Source: Ignavibacteria bacterium
Lineage (GTDB): Bacteria; Bacteroidota; Ignavibacteria; Tepidaquicellales; OLB5
Assembly (NCBI GenBank): GCA_020852705.1
Contig: JADZAP010000032.1
Coordinates: 19,514 to 83,513 of the forward strand
Direction of reading: 5' to 3'
DNA length: 64,000 nt
Shown: positions 25,173-33,768 of the stretch, piece by piece
How the letters are laid out: each line of letters starts with the position of its first letter
Numbering within the stretch: position 1 is the stretch's first letter
Notes under the pieces: generated by a model
Told to the model about the DNA's origin: nothing
Databases searched by the model: none
Seen by the model: the letters and a program-made list of their open reading frames with translations, nothing else
Position numbers and translations under genes: made by a program

Positions 25173-26495
25173 ATGAAAAAAATAATACTTGCTGTTTCAT
25201 TTGTTCTCATGTTTACAGGCGTTATTAAATCTTCTCCCGGTGATACAACCTGGGTTACTGCTTATTCTGACGATTTCCATAACTGGGCAACTATAAATTA
25301 TGCCTCTGTTACAATGCCCGATACTACTCATCATTGGGAAAAAATTTTAATGAAATATACTATTGGCTGCCCGGCGGCAGGATGTGATCCGTGGGATAGA
25401 CTTGGCTGGCTGAAATTATATACCGATACTTCTACAGGTGCCGGTTATGAAATTGCCCGTTTTGTTACACCTTATAATATAGTTGGTGGCGGTTACCCCG
25501 GTACATGCACTTTTTGGTTTGATGTAACCGATTATATGCCTCTGCTTCATGATACTCAGATATTTGGTCATTACATTGAAACATGGATAAACGGTACACG
25601 CGGATGGCTTTCCACAATTAAATTCGCTTTTATTGAAGGCGAGGCTTACTGGAAACCTTTCAAAGTGGTAAATCTTTGGCAGGATCATTATTTACTATAT
25701 GGAGATACTGCAAATCCCCATGAAAATCATTTGATGCCTATGAATGTTTCAATTGACCCAAACACAGCAAAAGTTAAAGCAAGATTAATTGCTACCGGTC
25801 ACGGGCAGGGTAACACAAGCAATGCTGCAGAATTTTCAGTTAAATATCATCAGCTTGTTGTAAATAATCATGATTCACTTACACATAATTTATGGCGTAT
25901 GGATTGCGGTTCAAATCCATGCAGTCCTCAAGGTGGAACTTGGCAGTATAGCCGTGCCGGCTGGTGCCCGGGTGCTGGTGTTTATCCCTGGGATCTGGAT
26001 ATATCTTCAATTATTACACCCGGTTCAAATAATCTGTTTGATTACAATATTGAGCCGTATACAAATTTTTGCAGACCTAATAATCCAAATTGTATTAACG
26101 GTGTAACATGCCCTGATTGTAATTATAATTATAACGGACATACTGAACCATTTTACGTCATTGAGTCACAGCTGATTTTTTACAAAGAAAATCCAACTAT
26201 AGGAATAAATAATAATCAGTCAATAGCTCCCTCATCATTCAGGTTATTACAGAATTATCCGAATCCTTTCAACCCTTCTACAAAAATTAAATTTGTGCTT
26301 GAGCGGTATTCACATGTGAATATAAAAATTTTTGATGCCGCAGGAAGTGAAATTTTGCAATTAGTAAATAAAGATATGACAAATGGTGAATATTCAATAG
26401 ATTTCAATGCGAAAGATTTGCCAAGCGGAATATATTTCTATAAAATGGAAGCTAAAGATTATTCTGAAACTAGAAAAATGGTACTTATAAAATAG
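25173..26495 (+). CDS. Secreted peptide-N-glycosidase F-like protein with T9SS sorting domain
   Basis: The 440-residue protein has a signal peptide, then about 320 residues resembling the two jelly-roll domains of PNGase F (PHM-like fold). Supporting features are GCDPWDRLGWLKLYTD, the stretch TGHGQGNTSNAAEFSVKYH, and the Cys-rich GSNPCSPQGGTWQYSRAGWCPG. PNGase F removes N-linked glycans from asparagine. The Asp in GCDPWDR is a candidate for the catalytic Asp of that family. Cys pairs suggest disulfides. The C-terminus is a T9SS sorting domain (NYPNPFNPSTKI ... KMVLIK). The last 11 nt overlap the convergent glycosyltransferase gene. Confidence 0.8.
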   Translation: MKKIILAVSFVLMFTGVIKSSPGDTTWVTAYSDDFHNWATINYASVTMPDTTHHWEKILMKYTIGCPAAGCDPWDRLGWLKLYTDTSTGAGYEIARFVTPYNIVGGGYPGTCTFWFDVTDYMPLLHDTQIFGHYIETWINGTRGWLSTIKFAFIEGEAYWKPFKVVNLWQDHYLLYGDTANPHENHLMPMNVSIDPNTAKVKARLIATGHGQGNTSNAAEFSVKYHQLVVNNHDSLTHNLWRMDCGSNPCSPQGGTWQYSRAGWCPGAGVYPWDLDISSIITPGSNNLFDYNIEPYTNFCRPNNPNCINGVTCPDCNYNYNGHTEPFYVIESQLIFYKENPTIGINNNQSIAPSSFRLLQNYPNPFNPSTKIKFVLERYSHVNIKIFDAAGSEILQLVNKDMTNGEYSIDFNAKDLPSGIYFYKMEAKDYSETRKMVLIK

Positions 26496-27525
26496 TACGG
26501 ATTTTTGAAATTACAATTTCAGGTGTTATTTCTTTCATACATTTAAAATGCCCTTTAGGGCAATTGGCTCTGCCAATATGTGAGCACGGGCGGCATTTTA
26601 AGTTGTTATTTTCTAAAACAACAGACCTCTTGTTTTGAGGGTAAAATCCAAATTCCTTTACACTCGAGCCCGCTATCATAATTATCGGGATATTAAATGC
26701 CTCAGCTATATGCATAGGACCTGTATCTCCGCTTATCATTATTGTGCATCTTTTTACTAATGAAATAAGATCTTCAATTTCTAATCTGTCACAAAGGTCA
26801 TATACTTTTTTGTTTTTTGTAAATTCTTTAATTCTCCTGATATTTCCGCTATCTGAACCCTTACCTGTTAAAAAAAATGCACAATTTTCTTCAGGAAAAT
26901 TATTTATTATATCAGCATAATATTCAGCAGGATATGTTTTTGTAAAATGAGCTGAAACCGCAGGAATACATATTAGTTTGGTTTTTTCTGAAAGCCCTAA
27001 ATCAACCAGCATTCTCTCAATAGATTGCTCTGAAACCGTATCAGTATATACTTTAGGAATATTATTTTCCTTAAGCTCACCTGCATCAGCATACTTTCTT
27101 ATTATTTCTTTATATCTTTCGGTAACGGGTTTTTCATCTCTCAGAAGGTTAATTTTAAAAAATACAAGTATTTTTTTTCTGATTGACCTCTTGTTGAACA
27201 CAAGTGAAATTGCATTTTGAAAATACCTTAAGTAAACCGATTTTATATTGTTCTGTGCATCTATAATAATATTATAGTTGCTCATATTTATAAGCATTCT
27301 AAGGTCTTTTAATGCTGCATAACCAAGCTCATTTTTGGCTTTTATTACTTTATGAATCTGCGGATTGGATTTTAACAGATAAGCAAAACGTTCTTTTGTG
27401 CAGAAATCTATTCTGGCAAGAGGAAATGTTTTGTGAATAATATCAATCAATGGTGAAGTTAATATTATATCACCCATAGAGGAAAACCTGATAATAAGAA
27501 TTCTTCTTATCTGCTCATTTTTCAT
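26485..27525 (-). CDS. Glycosyltransferase family 9 protein (heptosyltransferase type)
   Basis: The 346-residue GT-B glycosyltransferase resembles ADP-heptose:LPS heptosyltransferases: N-terminal ILIIRFSSMGDIILTSPLI and C-terminal MISGDTGPMHIAEAFNIPIIMIAG, which binds the nucleotide sugar. The C-terminal end has a cluster of Cys residues (CRPCSHIGRANCPKGHFKCM) that is common in this branch. It likely adds a sugar to the lipopolysaccharide core or another surface glycan. It is the last gene of a four-gene minus-strand cluster starting with thpR, and begins 12 nt after bshC. Confidence 0.9.
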   Translation of the reverse strand: MKNEQIRRILIIRFSSMGDIILTSPLIDIIHKTFPLARIDFCTKERFAYLLKSNPQIHKVIKAKNELGYAALKDLRMLINMSNYNIIIDAQNNIKSVYLRYFQNAISLVFNKRSIRKKILVFFKINLLRDEKPVTERYKEIIRKYADAGELKENNIPKVYTDTVSEQSIERMLVDLGLSEKTKLICIPAVSAHFTKTYPAEYYADIINNFPEENCAFFLTGKGSDSGNIRRIKEFTKNKKVYDLCDRLEIEDLISLVKRCTIMISGDTGPMHIAEAFNIPIIMIAGSSVKEFGFYPQNKRSVVLENNNLKCRPCSHIGRANCPKGHFKCMKEITPEIVISKIRTIL

Positions 27526-27537
27526 TTGCCGGGGTGA

Positions 27538-29205
27538 TTAAACCTCTATAACCTGATGGTTAAAATTATTTTCGTCAATTTCATGAAATAGTTTTTTAAT
27601 AAATGTTACATCGTATTTATTCATGAAATATAATATATTTATCTCTCTTTCCTGCAGTTTATGGTTTGGATAAATATTGTTGGTAACTTTATCAATTTGG
27701 GTGGTTGTATTTTCACTTTTTCTTGCCTGTGCATTTATCAGCTTCCCTTTTAAATGCTCAAAGCTTTGTTTTGTTTTTTCTTTAATGTTATCAACTGAAT
27801 TAAGAAGGGTTTGGTCAACTTTAACTGTCATATTCCTCATATCATAAAATATCTTATTCAGCTCATCGGTATATTTTGATATTTCATCTTCAACCTTCAC
27901 TTCTGAAAGTTTTTCTACAACTTTTGAAACAAGAAAATTGTGATGGAATATATCTTCAAGCTTTACATTAAAATTGTTCATAAACTTTGAAATTTTACCC
28001 TCAATAATACTTACTGATGACCTTGGATATATTACAGGCATTGTAATATCATAATGCCTGTAAGCAGGCAAAAACTGGGCAAAGTAAGAAATTTCTCCGG
28101 GTCCGCCTATATATGCCGCTGTTGGAAGAAGGTAATCCTGGCATATTGGACGCAATACTACATTAGGACTGAAAAGTTCAGGGCTCTCTTGAAGAATGTT
28201 CATCATTTCTTCATTTTCAAACCTGCGTTTTGAATTTTTTAATGCAAACTTCCCTCCCTCTCTTGGCTCAATTAATAATCTGTTATTATTGTGAAGAAAA
28301 AATATGTTTATAACCTTTGGCTTAACCTGTATATCATAATTTTTTTCAAGTTCGGCACTCTGTGTTATTAAAGTTTCACATAATTTTGGGGAGCTTGTAA
28401 GCTCTTTTTCAAACACTGGCATAAGCAGTCTTTTAACTTCACTATCACCCGGATCAATAAAAACAACACCGTATCCTCTGAAAATTTCATTCATTAATCC
28501 CGCAAATGCAGTTTTGTAATCATTCCCTTCTCTGTAATGCTTTGTAACAATATTCATTATCTTATCCTTAAAATCGGTATCAATTAATGAGCTTCTTAAC
28601 TGCTCATTAATACTGTTTATCATTTCACCAAAAACTATAGTGCCAACCGAGGGGGTATTCTTTTTTATGCCGTCTTCATTATTTCTGTTTTCATCTTCAA
28701 ATCCTACTCTAACAAGTTCATTTTGCCTGTCAATAAGATAAGTATGATTTGCCTCATTAATATCATGATCTTCTGCTTCAAGCCAGAATACAGGCACAAA
28801 GTTAAATTGAGGAAATCTTTCTTTTAGATCTTTTGAAAGTTTAACAGCAGTGATAGTTTTTAAAATTGTATATAACGGACCTGTATATAAGCTTACTTGC
28901 TGACCTGTAACTATTGCAAATGTATCATCTTTCTTAAGCATTTCAATATTTCCGGCTGTAAATTCGTCTCCGCCAAAAGTTACATTCTGACGCTGCAAAA
29001 TATCTATCAAAACATTTTTATCAAAATAACGGCTGCGGTTATAATTATGAATTTTCTCATCTATTACTTTAAAAAAATCTTCGTTTTCTCTGTACATTGC
29101 ATTAAAAAATGGCTTAAGTTTTTTTAGTTCTTCTTCGCCTCCCGATATATAATCAAGATAAAGATTATTGAAATTTGGTAATTTACTGAACTCTACAGTG
29201 TACAT
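27538..29205 (-). CDS. bshC: Bacillithiol biosynthesis cysteine-adding enzyme BshC
   Basis: The 555-residue protein matches BshC in length and pattern. It opens with a FSKLPNFNNLYLDYISG-like start, has the core TFAIVTGQQVSLYTGPLYTILK and LEAEDHDINEANH, then RPICQDYLLPTAAYIGGPGEI. A long coiled coil follows (residues ~425-500), and it ends FMNKYDVTF. BshC adds cysteine to glucosaminyl-malate in the last step of bacillithiol synthesis, giving the main low-molecular-weight thiol of many Bacillota and Bacteroidota. bshA and bshB are not in the window. The start overlaps the fmdB stop by 1 nt. Confidence 0.93.
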   Translation of the reverse strand: MYTVEFSKLPNFNNLYLDYISGGEEELKKLKPFFNAMYRENEDFFKVIDEKIHNYNRSRYFDKNVLIDILQRQNVTFGGDEFTAGNIEMLKKDDTFAIVTGQQVSLYTGPLYTILKTITAVKLSKDLKERFPQFNFVPVFWLEAEDHDINEANHTYLIDRQNELVRVGFEDENRNNEDGIKKNTPSVGTIVFGEMINSINEQLRSSLIDTDFKDKIMNIVTKHYREGNDYKTAFAGLMNEIFRGYGVVFIDPGDSEVKRLLMPVFEKELTSSPKLCETLITQSAELEKNYDIQVKPKVINIFFLHNNNRLLIEPREGGKFALKNSKRRFENEEMMNILQESPELFSPNVVLRPICQDYLLPTAAYIGGPGEISYFAQFLPAYRHYDITMPVIYPRSSVSIIEGKISKFMNNFNVKLEDIFHHNFLVSKVVEKLSEVKVEDEISKYTDELNKIFYDMRNMTVKVDQTLLNSVDNIKEKTKQSFEHLKGKLINAQARKSENTTTQIDKVTNNIYPNHKLQEREINILYFMNKYDVTFIKKLFHEIDENNFNHQVIEV

Positions 29206-29528
29206 TATTTATCTTTCTTTTTAGTATCTTTTTTATTTGGTTTTGGTAATTCAGCTGATGTTTTTTCATTTGAAGCTTTACTTTGTTCTGATTTTTTCTC
29301 AGCAGATTTTTTTTCTTCAGATTTGTTCTCTTCAGGTTTTTTCTCTTTCTTATAATCGGTCTGATAAAAACCGCTTCCTTTAAATATAATTCCTCCTCCA
29401 GTGCCTATTAATCTTTTCAATGTATTTTTGCCGCATTTAGGGCACTTTTTTAGCGGAGGATCGCTCATTTTCTGAAGCTCTTCTAACTTGTTGCTGCAAC
29501 TTGTGCATAGGTATTCGTAAAATGGCAT
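29205..29528 (-). CDS. FmdB-family zinc ribbon protein with Lys/Glu-rich tail
   Basis: The 107-residue protein begins with an FmdB-type zinc ribbon: C8, C11, C29 and C32 (MPFYEYLCTSCSNK ... KKCPKCG). It continues with the usual IGTGGGIIFKGSGFYQTDY. The remaining ~45 residues are a low-complexity Lys/Glu/Ser tail, probably disordered. FmdB proteins are proposed small regulators, but the function here is unknown. It overlaps bshC by 1 nt and follows thpR by 4 nt. Confidence 0.88.
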   Translation of the reverse strand: MPFYEYLCTSCSNKLEELQKMSDPPLKKCPKCGKNTLKRLIGTGGGIIFKGSGFYQTDYKKEKKPEENKSEEKKSAEKKSEQSKASNEKTSAELPKPNKKDTKKKDK

Positions 29529-29532
29529 ATTA

Positions 29533-30096
29533 TTATTTTAAAAAATTAATTTTTCCTAATACTTCATAAACTGAACCATTTTGATTTAAGGTGCTTTTCA
29601 TAAGGTAAAACGAATCAAATTCACATGTGAATTTTCCTATAGCAGTACTTAATGGCTCAGTTATTTTTACTCTGTTTGTTCTTTTAAATCTGCCTAATGT
29701 TATATGAGGTACAAATCTCTTTTCAGGTTTAATTTTAAAATTATAAATTATTCTGTCAATAAAACCGGTAAGAATATCAGCATTGTTACCAATTTCTTTA
29801 AAACCTGCATAAATCACATTTGGATATTTACCCTCAGGAAAAAATCCAATTTGCTCAGCGGTAAATAAAATTGTTTCAAATTCAAATTTCAATCTTTTAA
29901 GCGTTTCTATAAGCGGAATAATATTTTCACTATCAACATCGCCTAAAAACCTGAGTGTTAAATGGAAATTATCCGGGTACGCCCATCTGATATTGTTCAT
30001 TGAAAAATGTTCTTTCAGTTTCTGCTGAATTAATAATAATTCGGATATAACTCTTTCATCCGGATTAAGTGAAAGAAAAAGTCTCTGTTTTGACAA
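29533..30096 (-). CDS. thpR: RNA 2',3'-cyclic phosphodiesterase (ThpR/LigT)
   Basis: The 187-residue protein is a 2H phosphoesterase. It has both HxTx motifs: NFHLTLRFLG near residue 46 and PHITLGRFKR near residue 130. It opens KQRLFLSLNPDERV. ThpR opens 2',3'-cyclic phosphates on RNA ends to 2'-phosphates; its physiological substrate is not firmly known. The start codon appears to be TTG at 30096, in the sequence TATATTTG, so part of a promoter-like motif overlaps the start. It leads a four-gene cluster with fmdB, bshC and a glycosyltransferase. Confidence 0.9.
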   Translation of the reverse strand: MSKQRLFLSLNPDERVISELLLIQQKLKEHFSMNNIRWAYPDNFHLTLRFLGDVDSENIIPLIETLKRLKFEFETILFTAEQIGFFPEGKYPNVIYAGFKEIGNNADILTGFIDRIIYNFKIKPEKRFVPHITLGRFKRTNRVKITEPLSTAIGKFTCEFDSFYLMKSTLNQNGSVYEVLGKINFLK

Positions 30097-30167
30097 ATAT
30101 ATAGTTATAGTTGATTACTTTACAAAATTATCAAATAATGTTTAAATATTCAAAGTCATTTAAAAAT

Positions 30168-30194
30168 AAAAAGCCCCTGCTGCAGCAGAGGCTT
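30168..30194 (-). terminator. Rho-independent terminator after the 30218-31090 gene
   Basis: A near-perfect palindrome (AAGCCCCTGC then GCAGAGGCTT) is centred at 30182. On the minus strand it is followed by a T-rich run. Confidence 0.8.
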
Positions 30195-30217
30195 TAAAAG
30201 TTTTTATTATGCCGGAG

Positions 30218-31090
30218 CTATTTCACTAAACTCATTTTGTTTGTCTTAATTTGCCCGTTTGATTCAAGTCTATAATAATAAATCCCGCTCGAAAGATTTG
30301 ATGCATCAAAATCAACTGTATATTTACCTGATGCAAGTTCTTTTGAAACCAATGTTTTTATTTCTGAGCCTGTTGCATCAAAAACTTTTAATGTTGTAAA
30401 TCCGGTTTTCGGAATATCAAATTTAATTTTTGTAACCGGGTTAAACGGATTAGGATAGTTTTGATACAACTCAAACTTTGTTGGTACAACATTTGGATCA
30501 TGTGAAATTCCCGTCGGTGGGTCGCCAAATACGGCAATACTATCTAAAACCATTCCGTGTCCGTCTGAATCCTTGTGAACAAATGAAAGGAAAATGCTTT
30601 GACCTGCCCAGGTTGTCAGCGGAAAACTGTATCTTCTCCATACTATATTCTCTGCCCCAACCGGAATGCAATGAACACATACACTTCCTGCGTATTGAGT
30701 AAAGCTGGCTTGGTTTGAATCAGTTGTTGATACTCTGACAAGTAATGAATCGTACGGATATGGACCATCACTGAACTGCTTTATTAACCAGAAAACAACT
30801 GAATCACCTGCAACAATACCGTTTATCCTTGAGGAAATCAGCCAATCTTCACCTTGTGGGGCATTGTAGTTAATAAACGCAACTGCTGTACCATGTTTTG
30901 CATTATTAGTACCAAAAGCAGCAGAAAGAGGTGCTGTAATCCGGGTCCATACTACAGATCCTGAAACATTTATAGCTCTCCATCCCGGTGGGGGTACTGA
31001 AGTCTCAAAACTCTCAAAAAGTTTTGTTACCTGTGAATTAATGGTAACTGTTGATAATGCGAAAAATAACAAAATGACTAGTTTTTTCAT
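30218..31090 (-). CDS. Secreted choice-of-anchor J (cleaved-adhesin-like) protein with T9SS sorting domain
   Basis: The 290-residue protein has a signal peptide and a jelly-roll domain of the choice-of-anchor J type. Landmarks are an ESFE start with PPGWRAINV, then GEDWLISSRI, SVVFWLIKQ and SLLVRVSTT, and a closing GMVLDSIAVFGD. The last ~85 residues are a T9SS sorting domain (NYPNPFNPVTKIKF ... NKMSLVK). Such domains are common in surface adhesins and in non-catalytic parts of secreted peptidases. No catalytic motif is seen. It has its own terminator. Confidence 0.85.
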   Translation of the reverse strand: MKKLVILLFFALSTVTINSQVTKLFESFETSVPPPGWRAINVSGSVVWTRITAPLSAAFGTNNAKHGTAVAFINYNAPQGEDWLISSRINGIVAGDSVVFWLIKQFSDGPYPYDSLLVRVSTTDSNQASFTQYAGSVCVHCIPVGAENIVWRRYSFPLTTWAGQSIFLSFVHKDSDGHGMVLDSIAVFGDPPTGISHDPNVVPTKFELYQNYPNPFNPVTKIKFDIPKTGFTTLKVFDATGSEIKTLVSKELASGKYTVDFDASNLSSGIYYYRLESNGQIKTNKMSLVK

Positions 31091-31243
31091 TTTTCTTTAT
31101 ATTAAATTTTTAAATATATATTAAAATAAAAACTTATATATTTAACATATAAGGTTTTTAAGTCCAAAAAAAGTCTAAAATCTGGGTATAAGTAGTATTT
31201 TATATTAACTATAATATGGGTATTTTCTAAAATCTTAATTTTT

Positions 31244-31251
31244 TATATTTG
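31244..31251 (+). promoter_or_regulatory. -7 promoter element TATATTTG of hppD-hmgA
   Basis: This is an exact TAnnTTTG match 55 nt upstream of the hppD ATG in an AT-rich gap. Confidence 0.45.
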
Positions 31252-31306
31252 TTAACTTAAATCGTCCTTTTTAGGGGATATATTTCAAAAATTATAATTA
31301 AAAAAA

Positions 31307-32449
31307 ATGGATACATTGGCAACCGAAAAAAAGGCAGCATCTGCAGGTAATTCAGCGGATTTTTTGCCAATAAAGAACTGGGATCATGTTGAATTCTATT
31401 GCGGGAATGCAAAACAATCTGCTATATATTACCAGTATGCAATGGGCTTTAAACTTACAGGATATTGCGGACTTGAAACAGGTAACCGCGAAAAAGCTTC
31501 TTACCTCTTAGAGCAGGGAAAGATAAAATTTGTTTTAACTACTCCGTATCACCCAGAAAATTTTATCGCTGAACATATTAAACAGCACGGCGATGGAGTT
31601 AGAGATATTGCTCTTGAAGTTGATGACGCTGAAAGTGCATTTAACGAAACCCTTAAGCGCGGTGCCATTCCTGTTTTAGAACCTTCCAAGTTTGAAGATG
31701 AAAATGGTTATATTGTTCGCTCTGCAATAAAAACCTATGGTGATACTATTCACTCGTTTATTCAAAGAAATAATTATAAAGGATTTTTCCTCCCGGGTTT
31801 TGTTGATGCTTCCGCAAAAGCAGTAAACGGTATTACTGATGTTGGGTTAAGGTCTATTGATCACATGGTTGGAAATGTTGAACTTGGCAAAATGAATTTT
31901 TGGGTTAAATTCTATGCTGAAACTATGGGCTTCAATCAGCTTCTTTCATTTGATGATAAAGATATTTCAACTGAATACACCGCTTTAATGAGTAAGGTTA
32001 TGCAAAACGGCACAGGTAAAATAAAATTTCCTATAAATGAACCTGCTGCCGGAAAGAAAAAATCTCAGATTGATGAATACCTTGAATTCTATCACGGTGC
32101 AGGGTGTCAGCATATTGCTATGAATACTACTGATATTGTTGGTACAGTTAGCGAACTTAAAAGAAGGGGAGTTGAATTTCTCAGGGTTCCAACTACCTAT
32201 TATAAGGAATTGGAATCAAGAGTTGGCAAAATTGATGAAAATATAGATGAGCTTGCTAAACACGGAATTCTTGTTGACAGGGATGATGATGGTTACCTGC
32301 TCCAGCTTTTTAGTAAACCAATCGAAGACAGACCAACTGTGTTCTTTGAAATTATTCAGCGAAAAGGTGCTAAATCTTTTGGTAAAGGAAACTTTAAAGC
32401 CTTATTTGAAGCTATTGAAAGAGAACAGGAATTAAGAGGTACATTATAG
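31307..32449 (+). CDS. hppD: 4-hydroxyphenylpyruvate dioxygenase
   Basis: The 380-residue Fe(II) enzyme converts 4-hydroxyphenylpyruvate to homogentisate in tyrosine degradation. The two vicinal-oxygen-chelate halves are clear. The metal ligands are His in LRSIDHMVGNVE, His in GCQHIAMNT and Glu in VFFEIIQR, and the C-terminal KGAKSFGKGNFKALFEAIE is diagnostic. It lies 30 nt upstream of hmgA, which takes the product. The later steps (maleylacetoacetate isomerase, fumarylacetoacetase) are not in the window. Confidence 0.97.
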   Translation: MDTLATEKKAASAGNSADFLPIKNWDHVEFYCGNAKQSAIYYQYAMGFKLTGYCGLETGNREKASYLLEQGKIKFVLTTPYHPENFIAEHIKQHGDGVRDIALEVDDAESAFNETLKRGAIPVLEPSKFEDENGYIVRSAIKTYGDTIHSFIQRNNYKGFFLPGFVDASAKAVNGITDVGLRSIDHMVGNVELGKMNFWVKFYAETMGFNQLLSFDDKDISTEYTALMSKVMQNGTGKIKFPINEPAAGKKKSQIDEYLEFYHGAGCQHIAMNTTDIVGTVSELKRRGVEFLRVPTTYYKELESRVGKIDENIDELAKHGILVDRDDDGYLLQLFSKPIEDRPTVFFEIIQRKGAKSFGKGNFKALFEAIEREQELRGTL

Positions 32450-32479
32450 AACTAATTGAAAGTTTAATTAAAATTATTT

Positions 32480-33658
32480 ATGGCATATTATCATAAGCTG
32501 GGTAAAATACCGCAAAAAAGGCATGTACAATTCAGACAGCCGGACGGCTCTCTTTATCAGGAACAGGTTATTGGCACTGAAGGATTTTCAGGAATTTCAT
32601 CTATTCTGTACCATATAAATCCACCTACTAAAGTAAAAAAAATTGAAAAAATAGAAGACATAGGTTTTAAGCAGTGGGATAACGATGAACTTAGACACAT
32701 TCATCTGCATACTTTAGGTTCAAAACCCAATGGAGATCCAATTTCAGGAAGACATGTTGTATTGTTTAATAATGATATTTCTATGGCTATTTGTAATCCT
32801 GCCTCAGCAATGGATTATTTTTATAAAAATGGCGGAGCTGATGAAGTAATTTTTGTCCATTACGGCTCCGGTACTCTGGAGTCACAATATGGTACATTGG
32901 AATTTAAAGATGGTGACTATATTGTTATCCCAAGAGGAGTAATTTATAAAGTAATTGTAAATAGCAAAAAAACAAAATTCCTTGTAGTTGAATCAGCAAG
33001 TCCTGTTTACACTCCTTCCAGATATAAAAATTCTTATGGGCAGTATCTTGAACATTCTCCCTATTGCGAACGTGATTTCAGAGTTCCTGAAAAACTTTTA
33101 ACTATTGATAAAAAGGGTGATTTCCTTGTAAAAATTAAAAAATATAATAAACTACATAATTATATTTATGATTTTCACCCCTGGGATGTAGTTGGCTGGG
33201 ATGGATATTTTTATCCTTGGATCTTTAACATTAATGATTTTATGCCTATCACAGGCAAAATTCATCAACCCCCGCCGGTACACCAAACTTTTGAAGGCAG
33301 AAATTTTGTTATTTGTTCATTCTGTCCCAGACTTTTTGACTATCATCCCGAAGCAATTCCGGCTCCGTATAATCACAGTAACATTGATAGCGATGAAGTA
33401 CTTTATTATGTAGAAGGGCAGTTTATGTCACGCAAGGGAGTTGATGTTGCATCTTTCACCCTGCATCCTGCAGGTATTCCGCATGGTCCGCACCCTGGAA
33501 CTATGGAAGCTTCTATTGGTAAAAAGGAAACTCTTGAACTTGCTGTGATGATAGATACATTTCATCCGTTAAAACTAACCGAATATGCAAAACAATTTGA
33601 TCAGCCAAATTATCCTTTTACTTGGAATGAAGAAGGACATGAAGCTGAAATTGAATAA
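32480..33658 (+). CDS. hmgA: Homogentisate 1,2-dioxygenase
   Basis: The 392-residue cupin enzyme opens the homogentisate ring to maleylacetoacetate. Family landmarks are YHKLGKIPQKRHVQFR at the start, GDYIVIPRGVIYKV, and the C-terminal iron-binding region with HPAGIPHGPHPGTMEAS. It follows hppD in an evident two-gene operon, ended by strong hairpins. It is somewhat shorter than the ~440-residue proteobacterial enzymes, as in the Bacteroidota type. Confidence 0.95.
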   Translation: MAYYHKLGKIPQKRHVQFRQPDGSLYQEQVIGTEGFSGISSILYHINPPTKVKKIEKIEDIGFKQWDNDELRHIHLHTLGSKPNGDPISGRHVVLFNNDISMAICNPASAMDYFYKNGGADEVIFVHYGSGTLESQYGTLEFKDGDYIVIPRGVIYKVIVNSKKTKFLVVESASPVYTPSRYKNSYGQYLEHSPYCERDFRVPEKLLTIDKKGDFLVKIKKYNKLHNYIYDFHPWDVVGWDGYFYPWIFNINDFMPITGKIHQPPPVHQTFEGRNFVICSFCPRLFDYHPEAIPAPYNHSNIDSDEVLYYVEGQFMSRKGVDVASFTLHPAGIPHGPHPGTMEASIGKKETLELAVMIDTFHPLKLTEYAKQFDQPNYPFTWNEEGHEAEIE

Positions 33659-33671
33659 TTGATAATATTTC

Positions 33672-33725
33672 TATGAATGTAAAAAACATTCATTAAAAGC
33701 TGTTTTAAAAAAACAGCTTTTTTTA
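33672..33725 (+). terminator. Tandem hairpins terminating hppD-hmgA
   Basis: ATGAATGT (33673-33680) pairs with ACATTCAT (33686-33693). A second, stronger stem AAAGCTGTTT (33696-33705) pairs with AAACAGCTTT (33711-33720), followed by T's. Confidence 0.85.
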
Positions 33726-33768
33726 TTTCTGCTATAGTGTTTAAAAGAATAATTGCATATATTTACGG

